DNA from: Linanthus parryae
Lineage: Eukaryota; Streptophyta; Magnoliopsida; Ericales; Polemoniaceae
Length of the DNA stretch: 64,000 nt
NCBI GenBank assembly: GCA_023055425.1
Contig: JALGPY010000003.1
Location: 17,047,001-17,111,000 of the forward strand
Direction of reading: 5' to 3'
The notes under the pieces are model-generated. The model saw only the letters and a list, made by a program, of their open reading frames with translations, did not search any database and was not told where the DNA came from. A program made the translations under genes and the position numbers. Position 1 is the stretch's first letter, and each line of letters opens with the position of its first letter. This document shows positions 10,138 to 21,001 of this stretch, in pieces.

Positions 10138-10512
10138 TGTTGTGAAAAATGAAATATGCAGAAAGAAAGAATCGAAACACAGATTTACGTGGTTCGGCAA
10201 AACAACCTACTTTCACGGAGTTGCAGAGATTTCACTAAAAACAGAAGAATCGTCTCAGAGAGAATTACAAGCGAAATCAGATCGCTCAACATGACTTGCT
10301 ACGAACCCTAAAAACTCTATAAATAGACGACCTATCAAACCGGGTTCGTAGCAAGTCATATTGAGCGTTGTGATTTCGCTTGTAATTCACTCTGAGACGA
10401 TTCGTCTGTTTTTAGTGAAATCTCTGCAACTCCGTGGAAGTAGGCTGTTTTGCCGAACCACGTAAATCTGTGTTTCGATTCTTTCTTTCTGCATATTTCG
10501 TTTTTCACAACA
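10138..10512. repeat. Near-perfect long palindrome built from copia-LTR-like sequence
   Basis: The matched arms, 10137-10308 and 10342-10513, are both exactly 172 bp with about ten mismatches and no indel. The spacer is 33 bp. The element ends are TGTTGTG and CACAACA, flanked by CTCTG and CTCTT (4 of 5 bases match, a possible 5-bp TSD). The arm contains ACGTGGTTCGGC, a motif of plant copia/TRIM LTR ends, also seen in related form (ACGTGGTTC) in the LTR at 11461. The spacer holds TATAAATA, which also reads as a TATA-like box on the other strand. A transcript through it would fold into a long hairpin. Confidence 0.8.
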
Positions 10513-10513
10513 C

Positions 10514-11447
10514 TCTTCGTAACCTGAAACTGATGTGTCTCCCAGAACCAGAAATGAGTACCCCTCCAATAGCTTGATGTTCCGCAACTATATGAGAAAC
10601 TAGAATTCCCAAACCGTTGCTTCTATTCCCATGATGTCCCTAAAACGAATGCGCGAGATGAGGATGCACTTTCAAGAACCAAAACAAGTGCTCAACCTAG
10701 AACCAAACTCAAATACATTCACTGATATGGGACCGAATGTATCTTTGATGCCCTCCAACCAAGCGTCACAAAAATTCACCACGACAAGTTTCCAAATGTC
10801 AACTCCAGACGTGATGCATCGTTGATGAGTACCAGAACATATTTTCATTCTAGATGCGCGCGAATTACCTCGACTGCGCCAGAAACACGATGCTCCTCTG
10901 AAAAATATAGCGCCAGATGTGTGTCTTGGTAAACGCCAAGAAATAGGTGCACGTCAGAAACATACTAGTGCAGAATGTGAGTCAGATCGCGTGCAAGAAC
11001 AAGCTTCACGCACCAGATGCTCCTTGTCAGAAGCCCGTTTTTCTAGTCGATTGGAGTCATCTCAAAAATTCTCCACCTTGACTCGAACTGTCTCCTAGAA
11101 TCCAGAACAAGATGCTCTTTGGATTGCGCGCCAGATTTCCAGGTGTGCGACGGGACCAGAGGCATGACGGATGTGCCATATGCAATATGCATATGCACGC
11201 CATATTGCACGTTTAAACCAGATGCAACACAAAAATGGATGCCAGCTAGATATCCGCACTAGATTTCACGCCAAATGTGTGCATTATGCTCCATAACACG
11301 ATCCCAGATAGGCCCAAGGGGCTGAGATGGTGGGTGTACTTGCGCTCCTTTTTTGAGAGGTCAACAAATTGAACATGTTTCTTCCGTCAAACCCATCGAT
11401 TTTGAACATCAAACCCGACATCGTTATTGTCAAAACCTTAACCTGAA
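10514..11447. other. Non-coding retroelement interior with recurring CCAGATG-type motif
   Basis: No gene. The motif CCAGATG or a close variant recurs at irregular intervals of roughly 50-200 bp (near 10913, 11014, 11131, 11218). A segment at about 11072-11115 is a diverged copy of 10083-10130 (CTCCAC..TGACTC..AACTGTC..CAGAACAA). It is probably the degenerate interior of the minus-strand copia-like element whose LTR follows. Confidence 0.4.
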
Positions 11448-11837
11448 CGCTGATACTAACAGAGGCCAAAGATAAGAAAGAATAATCAAGAACGCTAGAA
11501 ATTAACGTGGTTCACTAGCTTGAAAACGAACTACCACCACGAACCTGAAAACCCAATTTATTATGATGAGAGAACCCGATTACTACCCACATACTGGCAC
11601 ACAAGCTTACCCACGACCTAGGACCCTTAAATAGACCGAGGGAACGAATACTTGCTGCCTTAGACACCCAAAAACTTCCAAAACACAACAAGGAAACAAT
11701 ACCAAAAATTCCAGTCCCGACATGATCGTACGACAAGCAGAAACATTCTGTTGCTGCTTCTGTTTTCCTTGTCTACCCGCTTTTTCCTGTTGCTTCGTTG
11801 CTTGCCCAATATTCTAGACGTTTGAGTTATCCCAACA
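11448..11837 (-). mobile_element. Copia-like LTR with degenerate PBS, minus orientation
   Basis: The plus-strand end TTATCCCAACA at 11837 gives a minus-strand LTR start TGTTGGGATAA, typical of plant copia LTRs. At the other end (11461) the adjacent GCTGATACTAAC resembles the complement of an initiator-Met tRNA PBS (GGCTCTGATACCA) with changes. The LTR is about 377 bp and carries ACGTGGTTC and a TTAAATAG TATA-like motif. No coding region can be attached to it. Confidence 0.5.
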
Positions 11838-12061
11838 CCCATGAGTCTAGCTTGAGATCACTTTGATTAATCCACATTACTTGTCTTTATGTACATTAGC
11901 AAGATATAGAAATAGTCATGTCAATCTCCATTTGTCTCAAGGATAACTGGTGTTCGTGGGGCTTCGTAGATCCTTAAATTAGCCTCCCCCACTAAGCCAA
12001 CTCCAATTCTTTAGTTTTTACAATGTACTACTCCGAGTTTCTTTTGGACTGTTTTTAAGGA

Positions 12062-12066
12062 CCTGC
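12062..12066. repeat. TSD CCTGC, left
   Basis: Identical to 19409-19413. It brackets the LTR retrotransposon at 12067-19408. Confidence 0.85.
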
Positions 12067-13697
12067 TGATAACTCTCTTTTGGGATCTATTATTATACTT
12101 CCATATTACTTGTATTAGGCTTATTTCACATGATTTGTATGTTAATTTGCACAAATATGTGAATTTGACGATTTGTAAGCCAAAGAGCGAAAAGTTGTGT
12201 TTCTAGCTTATTTGTGCATGCTTTCTCTCATATTTTCGATGATAATTGCGCGGGTTGTTTAGTTTTGTGTATCTCAGGTAAAATTGGTGCAATGGAGCTT
12301 ATTAAAGGCTTGTAGATTCTTGGAACGGAGCTAGATGAAGAGGAGAAAAGAAGACGCAAAAACGAAGCGAAGTTGGAAAAGTCGCACAGGACCAGCCTGC
12401 ACTATTTTCGATGCTCAGGAAAATCTACAAACAATTTTGGATCAAGGCCTGCTCCATTAGAAAGTAGACATCCAGAGATTCCCAACGATATATGGTAGGC
12501 CCAAATAAGAGTCCGGATGAGAGAGTAATGACCCGCGCAAGATCAGCAAATAATTCTGGCCGAGAATTACAAAGTAGAGGGGCTTAAGTGAAAATTCCAG
12601 CCAAATCACTTAGGAATTCGTGCCAGGGCAGTAAAGAACGACTCTCAGACCTAAAAACACAAGAAGAATTTGCTGGGAATGATGGAGGAACGCTAGGGAG
12701 CACGAGGGAGATGGAGAACGACGCCGAAGTCGCCCGAACGCGATTTTCGTCACGAGTTTGACTATCCCTCATATATTTTCTGTCGCTTCTCAATACTATG
12801 AACTTGTTAGCTCTTTCTTTCAGCATATTTGAGTAGTTTTCTTAGCTAGGATCTATGGAGGGCCTAGGGTTTTGTTAGACATCGTTTCCGGATATGTTGA
12901 TTGATTCATGCTTATGGATTCATGTGATGGATTGATTTTATCTCGTTTGATGGATTATACAACTTGCACTATTGACACGTTCTTGGTAGGACATGAATTA
13001 TCATATGATATGTTTCAATACATATTGTGTTATCTTAGCTTAAAGTAACATTGAAATTGCATCTTCTAGTAATCTTGCGCTTTATCTTATGTTAACCTAG
13101 TGTCATGAACTAGGATTACTACTTGGTGAAAGATTGTTGGACTGACATGTGAAGATTAAGTAGCTTGTGAATCTAGGATTTCTAGCAACCTCGTATCATG
13201 ATGGACCGAAAGGCGAAATGTTAAACGTAGGATCAATCTTAAAGCTTGTTAGGTGGTATAATTTATGGATCGACATATCACAACTATTGAATCTATCATA
13301 GACTTACATGAGATCGAAAGAATATTGTGAGTACTGAAACGTGATCAAGAGCATATTCGTCGTTACGTTTTCCAAAGTAATGTCCGGAATTGTCTATTGC
13401 TCTAGGTGATCCATAGATCGCCTAGTCCTTCTCCGTATTTAATCAAACCATGTTTAATTATAAAAATCCAAAAATATCGTTTATTTTTAGTTAGTTTAAT
13501 ACAGTCACTTGATTGGGGGTGACAACTTCTCAAATCAACCAATTTCCTCCTATTATTTCAGTTACACTCTTCATATTTAATCTCTAATTAACAATAAACC
13601 TACTATCTGTCCTCGTGGGATCGATAACTCGGGGTTGAAATATTACCCTATATTACTTGAACCGTGCACTTGCGGTAACACGTAAGAAAGCGTGTCA
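12067..13697 (+). repeat. 5' LTR of the LARD-type element
   Basis: 1631 bp, TG...CA. Alignable over its whole length to 17764-19408. One clear length difference lies near 13225, where the right copy has extra bases around a repeated GGATCAA-like stretch. Confidence 0.9.
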
Positions 13698-13703
13698 AGT
13701 TTT

Positions 13704-13721
13704 TGGCGCCGTTGTCAGGGA
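13704..13721 (+). other. Primer-binding site
   Basis: TGGCGCCGTTGTCAGGGA follows the LTR after six bases. It matches the TGGCGCCGTTGCCGGGGA-type site of Athila/Tat elements with changes. From memory that type is usually assigned to tRNA-Asp. Confidence 0.65.
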
Positions 13722-13880
13722 CAGCTGTTTATTTGTTAATTAGAAATTAGTTTAGAGAGTTTTTTTAGTTATCATTTATTCTTGTCACCTCAAGGTATTT
13801 TGTGAGATCTTTGGTGTGCAGGTATTTTGCTAAGCATGGGGATAATAAAGAAGGACGTTTCGGTTGTTTAGCGGAAATCA

Positions 13881-14570
13881 TTGATCGTAAGGATGAATTC
13901 TACCCTGAAGGAGATATTGCATTTTTCCAACAAAGTCTTGATGTATAGACGCCAACATTTGCTCTGGGAATTGTTTGGAGCACTGCATAAGGGAATCGAA
14001 GAATTGAAACAAAGGGCAACGAGAATGGGGTTGGACGCGACAAAATTTGAAGTAAGACTTGATGAATTGTATTCGAGTGTCAATCTCCATTCTAGTGAAG
14101 AATGTTCTCAAACACCAACGCTTAAGGAAGATGATAATGAGCCACTATGTATCCCAACATGTCCAAACATTGATTTATGGCTAGAGTCAAGTATGAGGGA
14201 TAAGCATGATGAAGTATTTGGTGAGATTGAAAGTCTTCTTCATGGAATCAATATTGATGAGTTTGACTCTCCGGTTGGGACTTTTATGGAGTATGTCACG
14301 TTTGAGCTCATTGAAGATGAAAAGGATGTCGAGATTGAATTTGTTGATGATTCGAGTGTTTCATATGAAGGAGAAGAAATAATTCACTCGGTCATGCTTT
14401 ATGAGTTCCTGTTTGAAACTTCAATGAAGATATTGCAAATTGAAAAGACAATCAAAGATGACATCAATCTCTTCTCAAGATATGGGAGACTTGAGCCTGT
14501 TTTTGAACTCATTGTGATCACGGTTCTTAGAAATTGGAAAAGGAAGAAAAAGTCAAAAATTGTGTGGTAG
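13881..14570 (+). CDS. Uncharacterised acidic ORF in the LARD-type element
   Basis: This frame of 229 codons is the longest uninterrupted one in the element and sits just after the PBS, where gag normally starts. I do not recognise a domain. The protein is mostly helical in character and strongly acidic in the middle (for example EDEKDVEIEFVDD), with a basic end (NWKRKKKSKIVW). No zinc knuckle, protease or polymerase motif is present. The start could be ATG 13881 or the next Met five codons on. The uninterrupted length in an element this decayed may mean selection on a leader protein or a captured host exon, or it may be chance. It is more likely a degenerate gag-position ORF than a cellular gene. 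Confidence 0.4.
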   Translation: MIVRMNSTLKEILHFSNKVLMYRRQHLLWELFGALHKGIEELKQRATRMGLDATKFEVRLDELYSSVNLHSSEECSQTPTLKEDDNEPLCIPTCPNIDLWLESSMRDKHDEVFGEIESLLHGINIDEFDSPVGTFMEYVTFELIEDEKDVEIEFVDDSSVSYEGEEIIHSVMLYEFLFETSMKILQIEKTIKDDINLFSRYGRLEPVFELIVITVLRNWKRKKKSKIVW

Positions 14571-14775
14571 TCGTCGACACTTTACAATCATTTGGGCGAT
14601 GCACTGTCATTGTGAGAATTTATTTACACATTCTCTTGAGAAGAAATTAGAAGAACCAAAATGGTGGAAGAAGAAAAAGTGGAAGGAAAAACAAGAAGAA
14701 GAAGGGATTGGAAGTTGAAACTGTTGTCCAAGTTGAAACTTTGAAAGCAGTGTTTCTGCTGCCTGCAATCACGGA

Positions 14776-15720
14776 TTGAGAACAGGACATGTAAATTCAG
14801 TTTATTTACACTCACCACCCATCTTATTTCTGAAACTACCAAACCTACCCTATCTCCTTCCACATCGCCTGTTTTCTTCTTTCTTCTTTGTTAAACCCAG
14901 CCACCAAACCACCGCAGCCATGGCCACAACTACCGAAACCATCCCTGAATCACCCTTAAATTCGGCGATCTCTCTGCCGTTCTGAACCACCATCGCTGCT
15001 AAGACTTCCGTTCTCATAGCCACCGTCCTCCACCGCCTCTCCCTAATTCCCGATTACGCTGACGAAACCAGAAGAAATAAACCCTAAGTCTATCTGAACC
15101 ACCGTCGAACCAGTCACCAGACCCAATCTAAACCAAAGCCCAAACAATCTGCAGCCCATCACCACTATCGTCCTCCCCTGCCAATTCGCAGAACCCACCT
15201 TCTCTCTCTAACAGAGCAGCAATCACCACTGCTGCCGTCGACCCAATCCCAAACCCGCAAGCGAGACCAATCTTGAGCCACCGTCCTCGCAAACGACTCA
15301 TCCGCCGGCAGCCATTAAAGCCGACGGCTTTCTTCGTCTTGCCCCGAAACCCAGCCCTCTACCGCCTCTCTCTCTCTGATCCAAACCACTGTTATGAACC
15401 ACCACTTTCGGCACAACATAACTACGACTCCAATCCCTTCACTTGGACCTCGACTCGACCCGAATACCGACCAAGCAGACCCATCTCTGGTCTCCAATTG
15501 CAATCATCAATCCAGAACTCAATCCCATGATTTACCCTCCTCTGTTCTCCGTCGAACAAAACCCATCACCCAACTCTGTTCAATGATTGCAGCACCCAAA
15601 AACAAAAACAAACAATGTGTTGTTAACAAAAAAATGAGACGGACCGAATTGGGTTGTTGCGAAAAATTGTGGGTTACAGTGATGAGAAAAGATTTTTTTG
15701 TGATGGGCTGTTGATGATGT
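14776..15720 (+). pseudogene. C-rich gene-like block inside the LARD, possible captured host sequence
   Basis: Composition shifts from AT-rich to C-rich with runs of CCACC, CCG and CTCTCTC. An ATG in good plant context (GCCATGGCC, 14919-14927) opens MATTTETIPESPLNSAISLPF and then stops. Further short frames in other phases follow (15273-15530, 15394-15714). The picture is a broken first exon and leader of a plant gene carried by the retroelement. No gene can be named. Confidence 0.35.
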
Positions 15721-15896
15721 TTAATGGCACTTAAGATGAGAAGACAAAATGGGAAGGCGTGGGTGCAAATGAGTTATTGACGAGAAATGGACGAAACAAA
15801 GAAGAGAATATGAAGACAATTGAATCGGTTTGTCAGGTCCCGCAATTGATACTGTATGTCCAAGTTCTGAAAAAGATGTAAAATTCAGATGAAGAA

Positions 15897-16030
15897 ATCG
15901 ACCCGGTATGCTACTTGCGCACTCGACCGTTACGGGAGCTCACATCACGAGTTCGGTGTTTCTTCGCTCTTTCTCGTCAGCAACGGATCAATCGACCCCG
16001 GTGTGTTTCACACACTCGACCGCAAGGGAG
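15897..16030. repeat. Imperfect direct repeat (ATCGACCC..ACTCGACCG)
   Basis: A unit reading ATCGACCCGG..TG...ACTCGACCG..GGGAG occurs at about 15897 and again at about 15990, roughly 94 bp apart. It is part of the non-coding 3' half of the LARD interior, in which I see no gene between 15720 and 17763. Confidence 0.5.
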
Positions 16031-17739
16031 TTTGCATTGATGCGCACAATGTTAGCTTGGGGATTGTTCGTGCTATCTCAGTCAGCACCTATCGGATTTT
16101 GTCCCCGACCTTGTGTCGGTTGTGAGTATTCCTTTCTCTCTCTTTACTTACCGTTTAGGCACATCGTACTTGATCTAGGTTTCCATTTTGACAACTTGGT
16201 CATGGTGCTTAGTCTCCACTGCGATTAGTTGTTAGAATCTTGGGGAATACTTGAGTACTTGCTCAATTTCGGTACACACAACTTGTCACGTGCACGTAGT
16301 TTGAATTATCTCTATATTTATTGTAGCTACCTTCTTGTGTTGTGGCTTTGACTCCAAGTAGAATCACCGCCCCTCACAATTGAATGCCGAGTCTTCTTGG
16401 TTGATCTCTAAATTCACTGAGGACAACGAAGCGCTCAAGTGTGGGGATATTTTTAGCGATTTGGTAGCCATGTCTGTGTCTGCATCGCCAGTTACGTGTA
16501 GATTAGATTGTCGTATTGTGAGTCAATGTAGTACTTGTAGTCTGAGTTGTATTTAAATATATTGTTGCATTGTGCTTAGTTTTAGTGTAGTCTATGTTTA
16601 GGTTGCACTTTTACTTTATTGAGCCCCCCCCCTACCCAATTGTTTTGTGGTTAGTCGAGTTGGCCAAAAGCATATAGATTTTAGGAAAATATGAAAAAAT
16701 AAAAAAATAAAAATTAGAAAAATCCTAAAAATTGAAAATTTGAGAAAGGGCAACTTAAGACCTAGAAACCGAAGAGAATCCAGTGAAAGAGCTCATGAGA
16801 GTAGGAAGCACCGTAGTAGGGATACTTTAATTTTAGTATTTTGTGCGCAAGTCTCACGACAGGATGTCCCAGGTATTCGGTAATGGTGAAAGTAGATTAC
16901 GGGCATACTTTTGGCTTCTCTAGTGTGCTAGGAAGATTGAGTCTCTAGGTGGTTGAATAATCTGTTTCCCGTGGAAACTTGTGGACTCTTGGAATCTTGG
17001 GTGGACCTTCGTGTAGAGTCAGTTTCATGTGGTACGAGTCTTCGGCCTAAGCGAAGCCGGGGAGCGTACACCACCATCCATTAAGGTGTTCTAATAGAAA
17101 ATTCTAAAAAGCCCACACTCTTAAGCTATATTGCACGGTTGTAAAAACAGAGGAGGAAATAAAAGAAATCTAAAACGTCTAAAAAGAATAATTGTGCTTA
17201 GAGGTGAAACAACCTAATGTGCTGCCGTGTGCGCGGAAAATTTGGATTCAACCCAACGTAGAGCTTAAGAGGGAAACTAAATTCAAGACGTATTACACGG
17301 GAGTTGTCTCCTGGCAATGGGATAATTTGCATTTCAAAAGCAATAACGGCTAAGAGGGTCTGAAAACCTCAAATGACTTGGCGAAGAAAAACCACTTAGT
17401 GACTTTAGATGCCTAGACCCTCCGAGTCAAAAGATGTGTCGTATCTAGTTTGGTTTGGTGGATGTTTGGGGACACCTTAGTGAGTTTGCGCATAGGATCA
17501 TCATATATCATTTCTTGCTACGTGTCGTGAAATTTCAAAGTGAGCTTGTGAGGATTTGATGATTTAGGTTTATGATAGAGAGGTTGCCCATCTCGAAAAA
17601 ATAAAAAAAATGTTGTTTATTTTACTGCATTGTGTATAATTGAGTTGCATTTTATATATCATGTAGTTGCACAGTCGTGAGTCGTGTTGAGTCGTTTGCA
17701 TTTTGAGTCGGCTAGTAGACGTTGATTTGCTCGGGACGA

Positions 17740-17763
17740 GCAAAAGGTAAGTGTGGGGGTATT
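17740..17763 (+). other. Polypurine tract
   Basis: GGTAAGTGTGGGGGTATT lies directly before the right LTR. The same layout (GGTAAGTGTGGGGATAGT) precedes the LTR at 21002, supporting a common family. Confidence 0.7.
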
Positions 17764-19408
17764 TGATAACTCTCTTTTAGGAGCTATTATTATACTTCCA
17801 TATTACTTGTATTAGGTTTATTTCACATGATTTGTATGTTATATTTGCAAAAATATGTGAATTTGACGATTTATAAGCCTAAGAGTGAAAAGTTGTGTTT
17901 CTAGCTTATTTGTGCATGTTTTCTCTCATATTTGCGATGATAATTGCACGGGTGGTTTAGTGATGTGTATCTCAGGTAAAATAGGTGCAATGGAGCTTAT
18001 TAGGGGCTTGGAGATGCTTGGAATGGAGCTAGATGAAGAAGAGAAAAGAAGACGCAAAAACGAAGCGAAGTTGGAAAAGTCGCACAGGACCAGCCTGCAC
18101 TATTTTCGATGCTCAGGAACATCTACAAACAATTTTGAATCAAGGCCTGCTCCATTAGAAAGTAGACATCCAGGGATTTCCAACGATATATGGTAGGCCC
18201 AAATACGAGTCCGGATGAGAGAGTAATGACCCGCGCAAGATCAGCAAATAATTCTGGCCGAGAATTACAAAGTAGAGGGGCTTAAGTGCAAATTTCGGCC
18301 AAATCACTTAAGAATTCGTGCCGGGGCAGTAAAGGACGACTCTCAAAACTAAATACACAATAAGAAGCTGCTGGGTAACAATGGAGGAACTCTAGGGAGC
18401 ACGAGGGAGATGGAGAACGACGCCGGAGTCGCCCGAACGCGAATTTCGTCACGAGTTTGACTATCCCTCCTATTTTTTCTATCGTTTCTCAATACTATGA
18501 ACTTGTTAGCTCTTTTTTTCAGCATATTTGAGTAGTTTTCTTAGCTAGGCTCTATGGAGAGCCTAGGGTTTTGTTAGACATCGTTTCCGGATATGTTGAT
18601 TGATTCATGCTTATGGATTCATGTGATGGATTAAATTTATCTCGTTTGATGGATTATTGAACTTGCACTATTGACACGTGCTTGGTAGGATATGAATGAT
18701 CATATGATATGTTTCATTACATATTGTGTTATCTTAGCTTAAAGTAACATTGAAATTGCATCTTCTAGTAATCTTGCGCTTTATCTTATGTTAACCTAGA
18801 GTCATGAACTAGGATAACTAATTGGTGAAAGATTGATGGACTGACAGGTGAAAATTAATTAGCTTGTGAATCTAGGATTGTTAGCAACCTCGTATCATGA
18901 TGGAACGAAAGGCGAAATGTTAGGGTTTGGATCAAAACATAGGATTAATCTTAAAGCTTGTTAGGTGATATAGTTTATGGATCGACAAATGAAAACTATT
19001 GAATATAGCATAGACTTACCTGAGATCGAAAGAATATTGTGAGTACAGAAACGTGATCAAGAGCATATTCGTCGTTACGTGTTTCAAAGCAATATCCGGA
19101 ATTTTCTATTGCCCTAGGTGATCCATAGATCGCCTAGTCCTTCTCCTTATTTAATCAAACCTTGTTTAATTATAAAAATCCAAAAACATTGTTTTTTTTA
19201 GTTAGTTTAATACAGTCACTTGATTGGGGGTGACAACTTATCAAATCAACCAATTTCCTCCAGTTATTTCAGTAACACTCTTTAGATTTAATCTCTAATT
19301 AACAATAAACCTACTATCTGTCCTTGTGGGATCGATAACTCGGGGTTGAAATATTACCCTATATTACTTGAACCGTGCACTTGCGGTAACGCGTAAGAAA
19401 GCGTGTCA
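17764..19408 (+). repeat. 3' LTR of the LARD-type element
   Basis: 1645 bp, TGATAACTC...GCGTGTCA, followed by the TSD CCTGC (19409-19413). Confidence 0.9.
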
Positions 19409-19739
19409 CCTGCCCAAACGAAAAAACTTACCCCTCCTCACACAACCTAATTCTAGTCTCTCTCCCTCTCACACACTATCTCTCTGTCTCTCTGGTCACT
19501 CTCTTCCTCTCTCTCTCTCTTCTTGTCTCTCTAGTATCCTACTGGAAATAACAACAATTTACAGATTGATATGGACAAAAAATTGTAAACAAAATTGCAA
19601 AATAAGATATGAACAACAATAACAACAACAAAAACTAAAAAAAACAACACCACTAACACCACCCCCATAAACAACAACATCGGGGGGGGGGGGCATAGCC
19701 ATGTCCGTAGGGGGGGGGGGACAAACAAATTCTAAAATA
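19409..19739. other. Pre-insertion flank with simple sequence
   Basis: CT-rich tract (19456-19530), an A/C-rich stretch and two G-runs, 12 G at 19682-19693 and 11 G at 19710-19720, only 16 bp apart. No gene. Confidence 0.6.
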
Positions 19740-21001
19740 CTAGATATCCCCTAATCTGTAAAAAGAATATCAACTGTAGCCCTTTACAAATATAAAGTTT
19801 CCCCAGTTCTTCCAACAGGTGTGTCTAGTTCATTTTGTTAAATTCTTGGCTTTAAACATTAATGAGAGGGGACATGGGTATATTCTAGTGGGGGGATGTC
19901 GACTTTTGACTACGGACATTGAGATTGAGCTTTTGACGACTCCATCCCCATACATGTACTTGGATTTGTTTGCGGCTTTGTTTGGTGGCACCGTGTATTT
20001 CATCGAAATTAGGGGGAGAGGATTTATTTGTATGCATTGACTTGGTTATATTCTCCCCTTGTCATCTTATTTTTGCTTGACACTTGGAAGACCACTCGAG
20101 ATATACATTGTAGAAGTTGTGTTTTTGGATATTGAGAGAATTAAAAAAAAAGAAAGAAAAGAAAAAAAATGAAAAAAACAGAGAGACAAAAAAAGGAGAG
20201 ATGAAATAAAGGAATAAAGTTTGAGCTTAATGAAGACCGAGTGGTGGAAGCAACTATTTAATTTACGGCGATGTTCATTTTATGCATGTTTCACGACGGT
20301 GGCCACGGAAATCGCTATTGTACCGGGGTTTGAGGGGATCGAGGGCCGGAGATGGTGAGTTTCGGGTTGCGGTTCCTATCATCGTGGTGAGGGTGTGTGA
20401 GATGTGGGTTTTAACGTGAGAATGTGACGCTTAGGACTTGTTACTATATGATTATCCTTTTGTCCCTAAGCCTCTACATTCTAACCCGTTAGCAGAATAG
20501 GAGCTCGGACCTTGAATGTTGCTTAGCCTAGCGTAGCCTCTTATTTATCGGCACACGTGAAGAGGTAGGTTATTCTTACACTTAGTAAAGCTAGGCTTTC
20601 TATACTAACTAAGGGAAATTCTTGTTGTCGATTTTAGTTGCAATTCATACCTCGTTCCTAGATTCTTTATCACTTCATGAGAACCGGTTTAAGCTAATTG
20701 AGATTGCCCGATCTCGCCTAAAAAGATATTTGGTGTATATATACGTGTTTAGTTAAGATCGAGTCACATAATTGCATTGCATCATATTGTGGCATCGTTG
20801 AGTCTTGTATTGAGTCTTTGTGTGTATTGAGTCGGCTAATTGAGGTTAGTATGCAATTGGTAAGTTGAAAAGTATGCAATGGTCTTGGTTGGAATAGTTG
20901 ACTCGAGAGGTGAGATGAGAGGAGGAAAGTTCGGATGATTTTTGATAGCTTGTGATTTGGATTGTTGCTCGGGACGCTCAACGGGTAAGTGTGGGGATAG
21001 T
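19740..21001 (+). mobile_element. 3' interior of a second Tat/Athila-like element, 5'-truncated
   Basis: Non-coding sequence that ends in GCTCGGGACG...GGTAAGTGTGGGGATAGT, the same 3' layout as 17700-17763 of the neighbouring element. The left limit is uncertain, because no 5' LTR or PBS for this element occurs in the window. No coding domain was found. An A-rich tract lies at 20138-20215. Confidence 0.5.

Larger units (their letters stand above)
12067..19408 (+). mobile_element. Complete non-autonomous LTR retrotransposon (Tat/Athila-like termini, LARD-type)
   Basis: It has two long LTRs (12067-13697 and 17764-19408), each starting TGATAACTC and ending GCGTGTCA, a PBS (13704-13721), a purine-rich tract before the right LTR and a 5-bp TSD (CCTGC). 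The 4.07-kb interior lacks gag, protease, reverse transcriptase, RNase H and integrase motifs. It would need enzymes in trans. The termini and PBS type resemble Tat/Athila-class Ty3 elements. LTR copies differ by scattered substitutions and small indels, so the insertion is not recent. Confidence 0.9.

Noticed and set aside
10138..10512. MicroRNA precursor
   Set aside because: Arms of 172 bp and LTR-like sequence are far longer than typical plant miRNA hairpins. An LTR-derived inverted repeat fits better.
15889..16228. Overlapping frames of about 80-106 codons in the LARD interior
   Set aside because: They arise from an imperfect direct repeat, with no similarity to known proteins.
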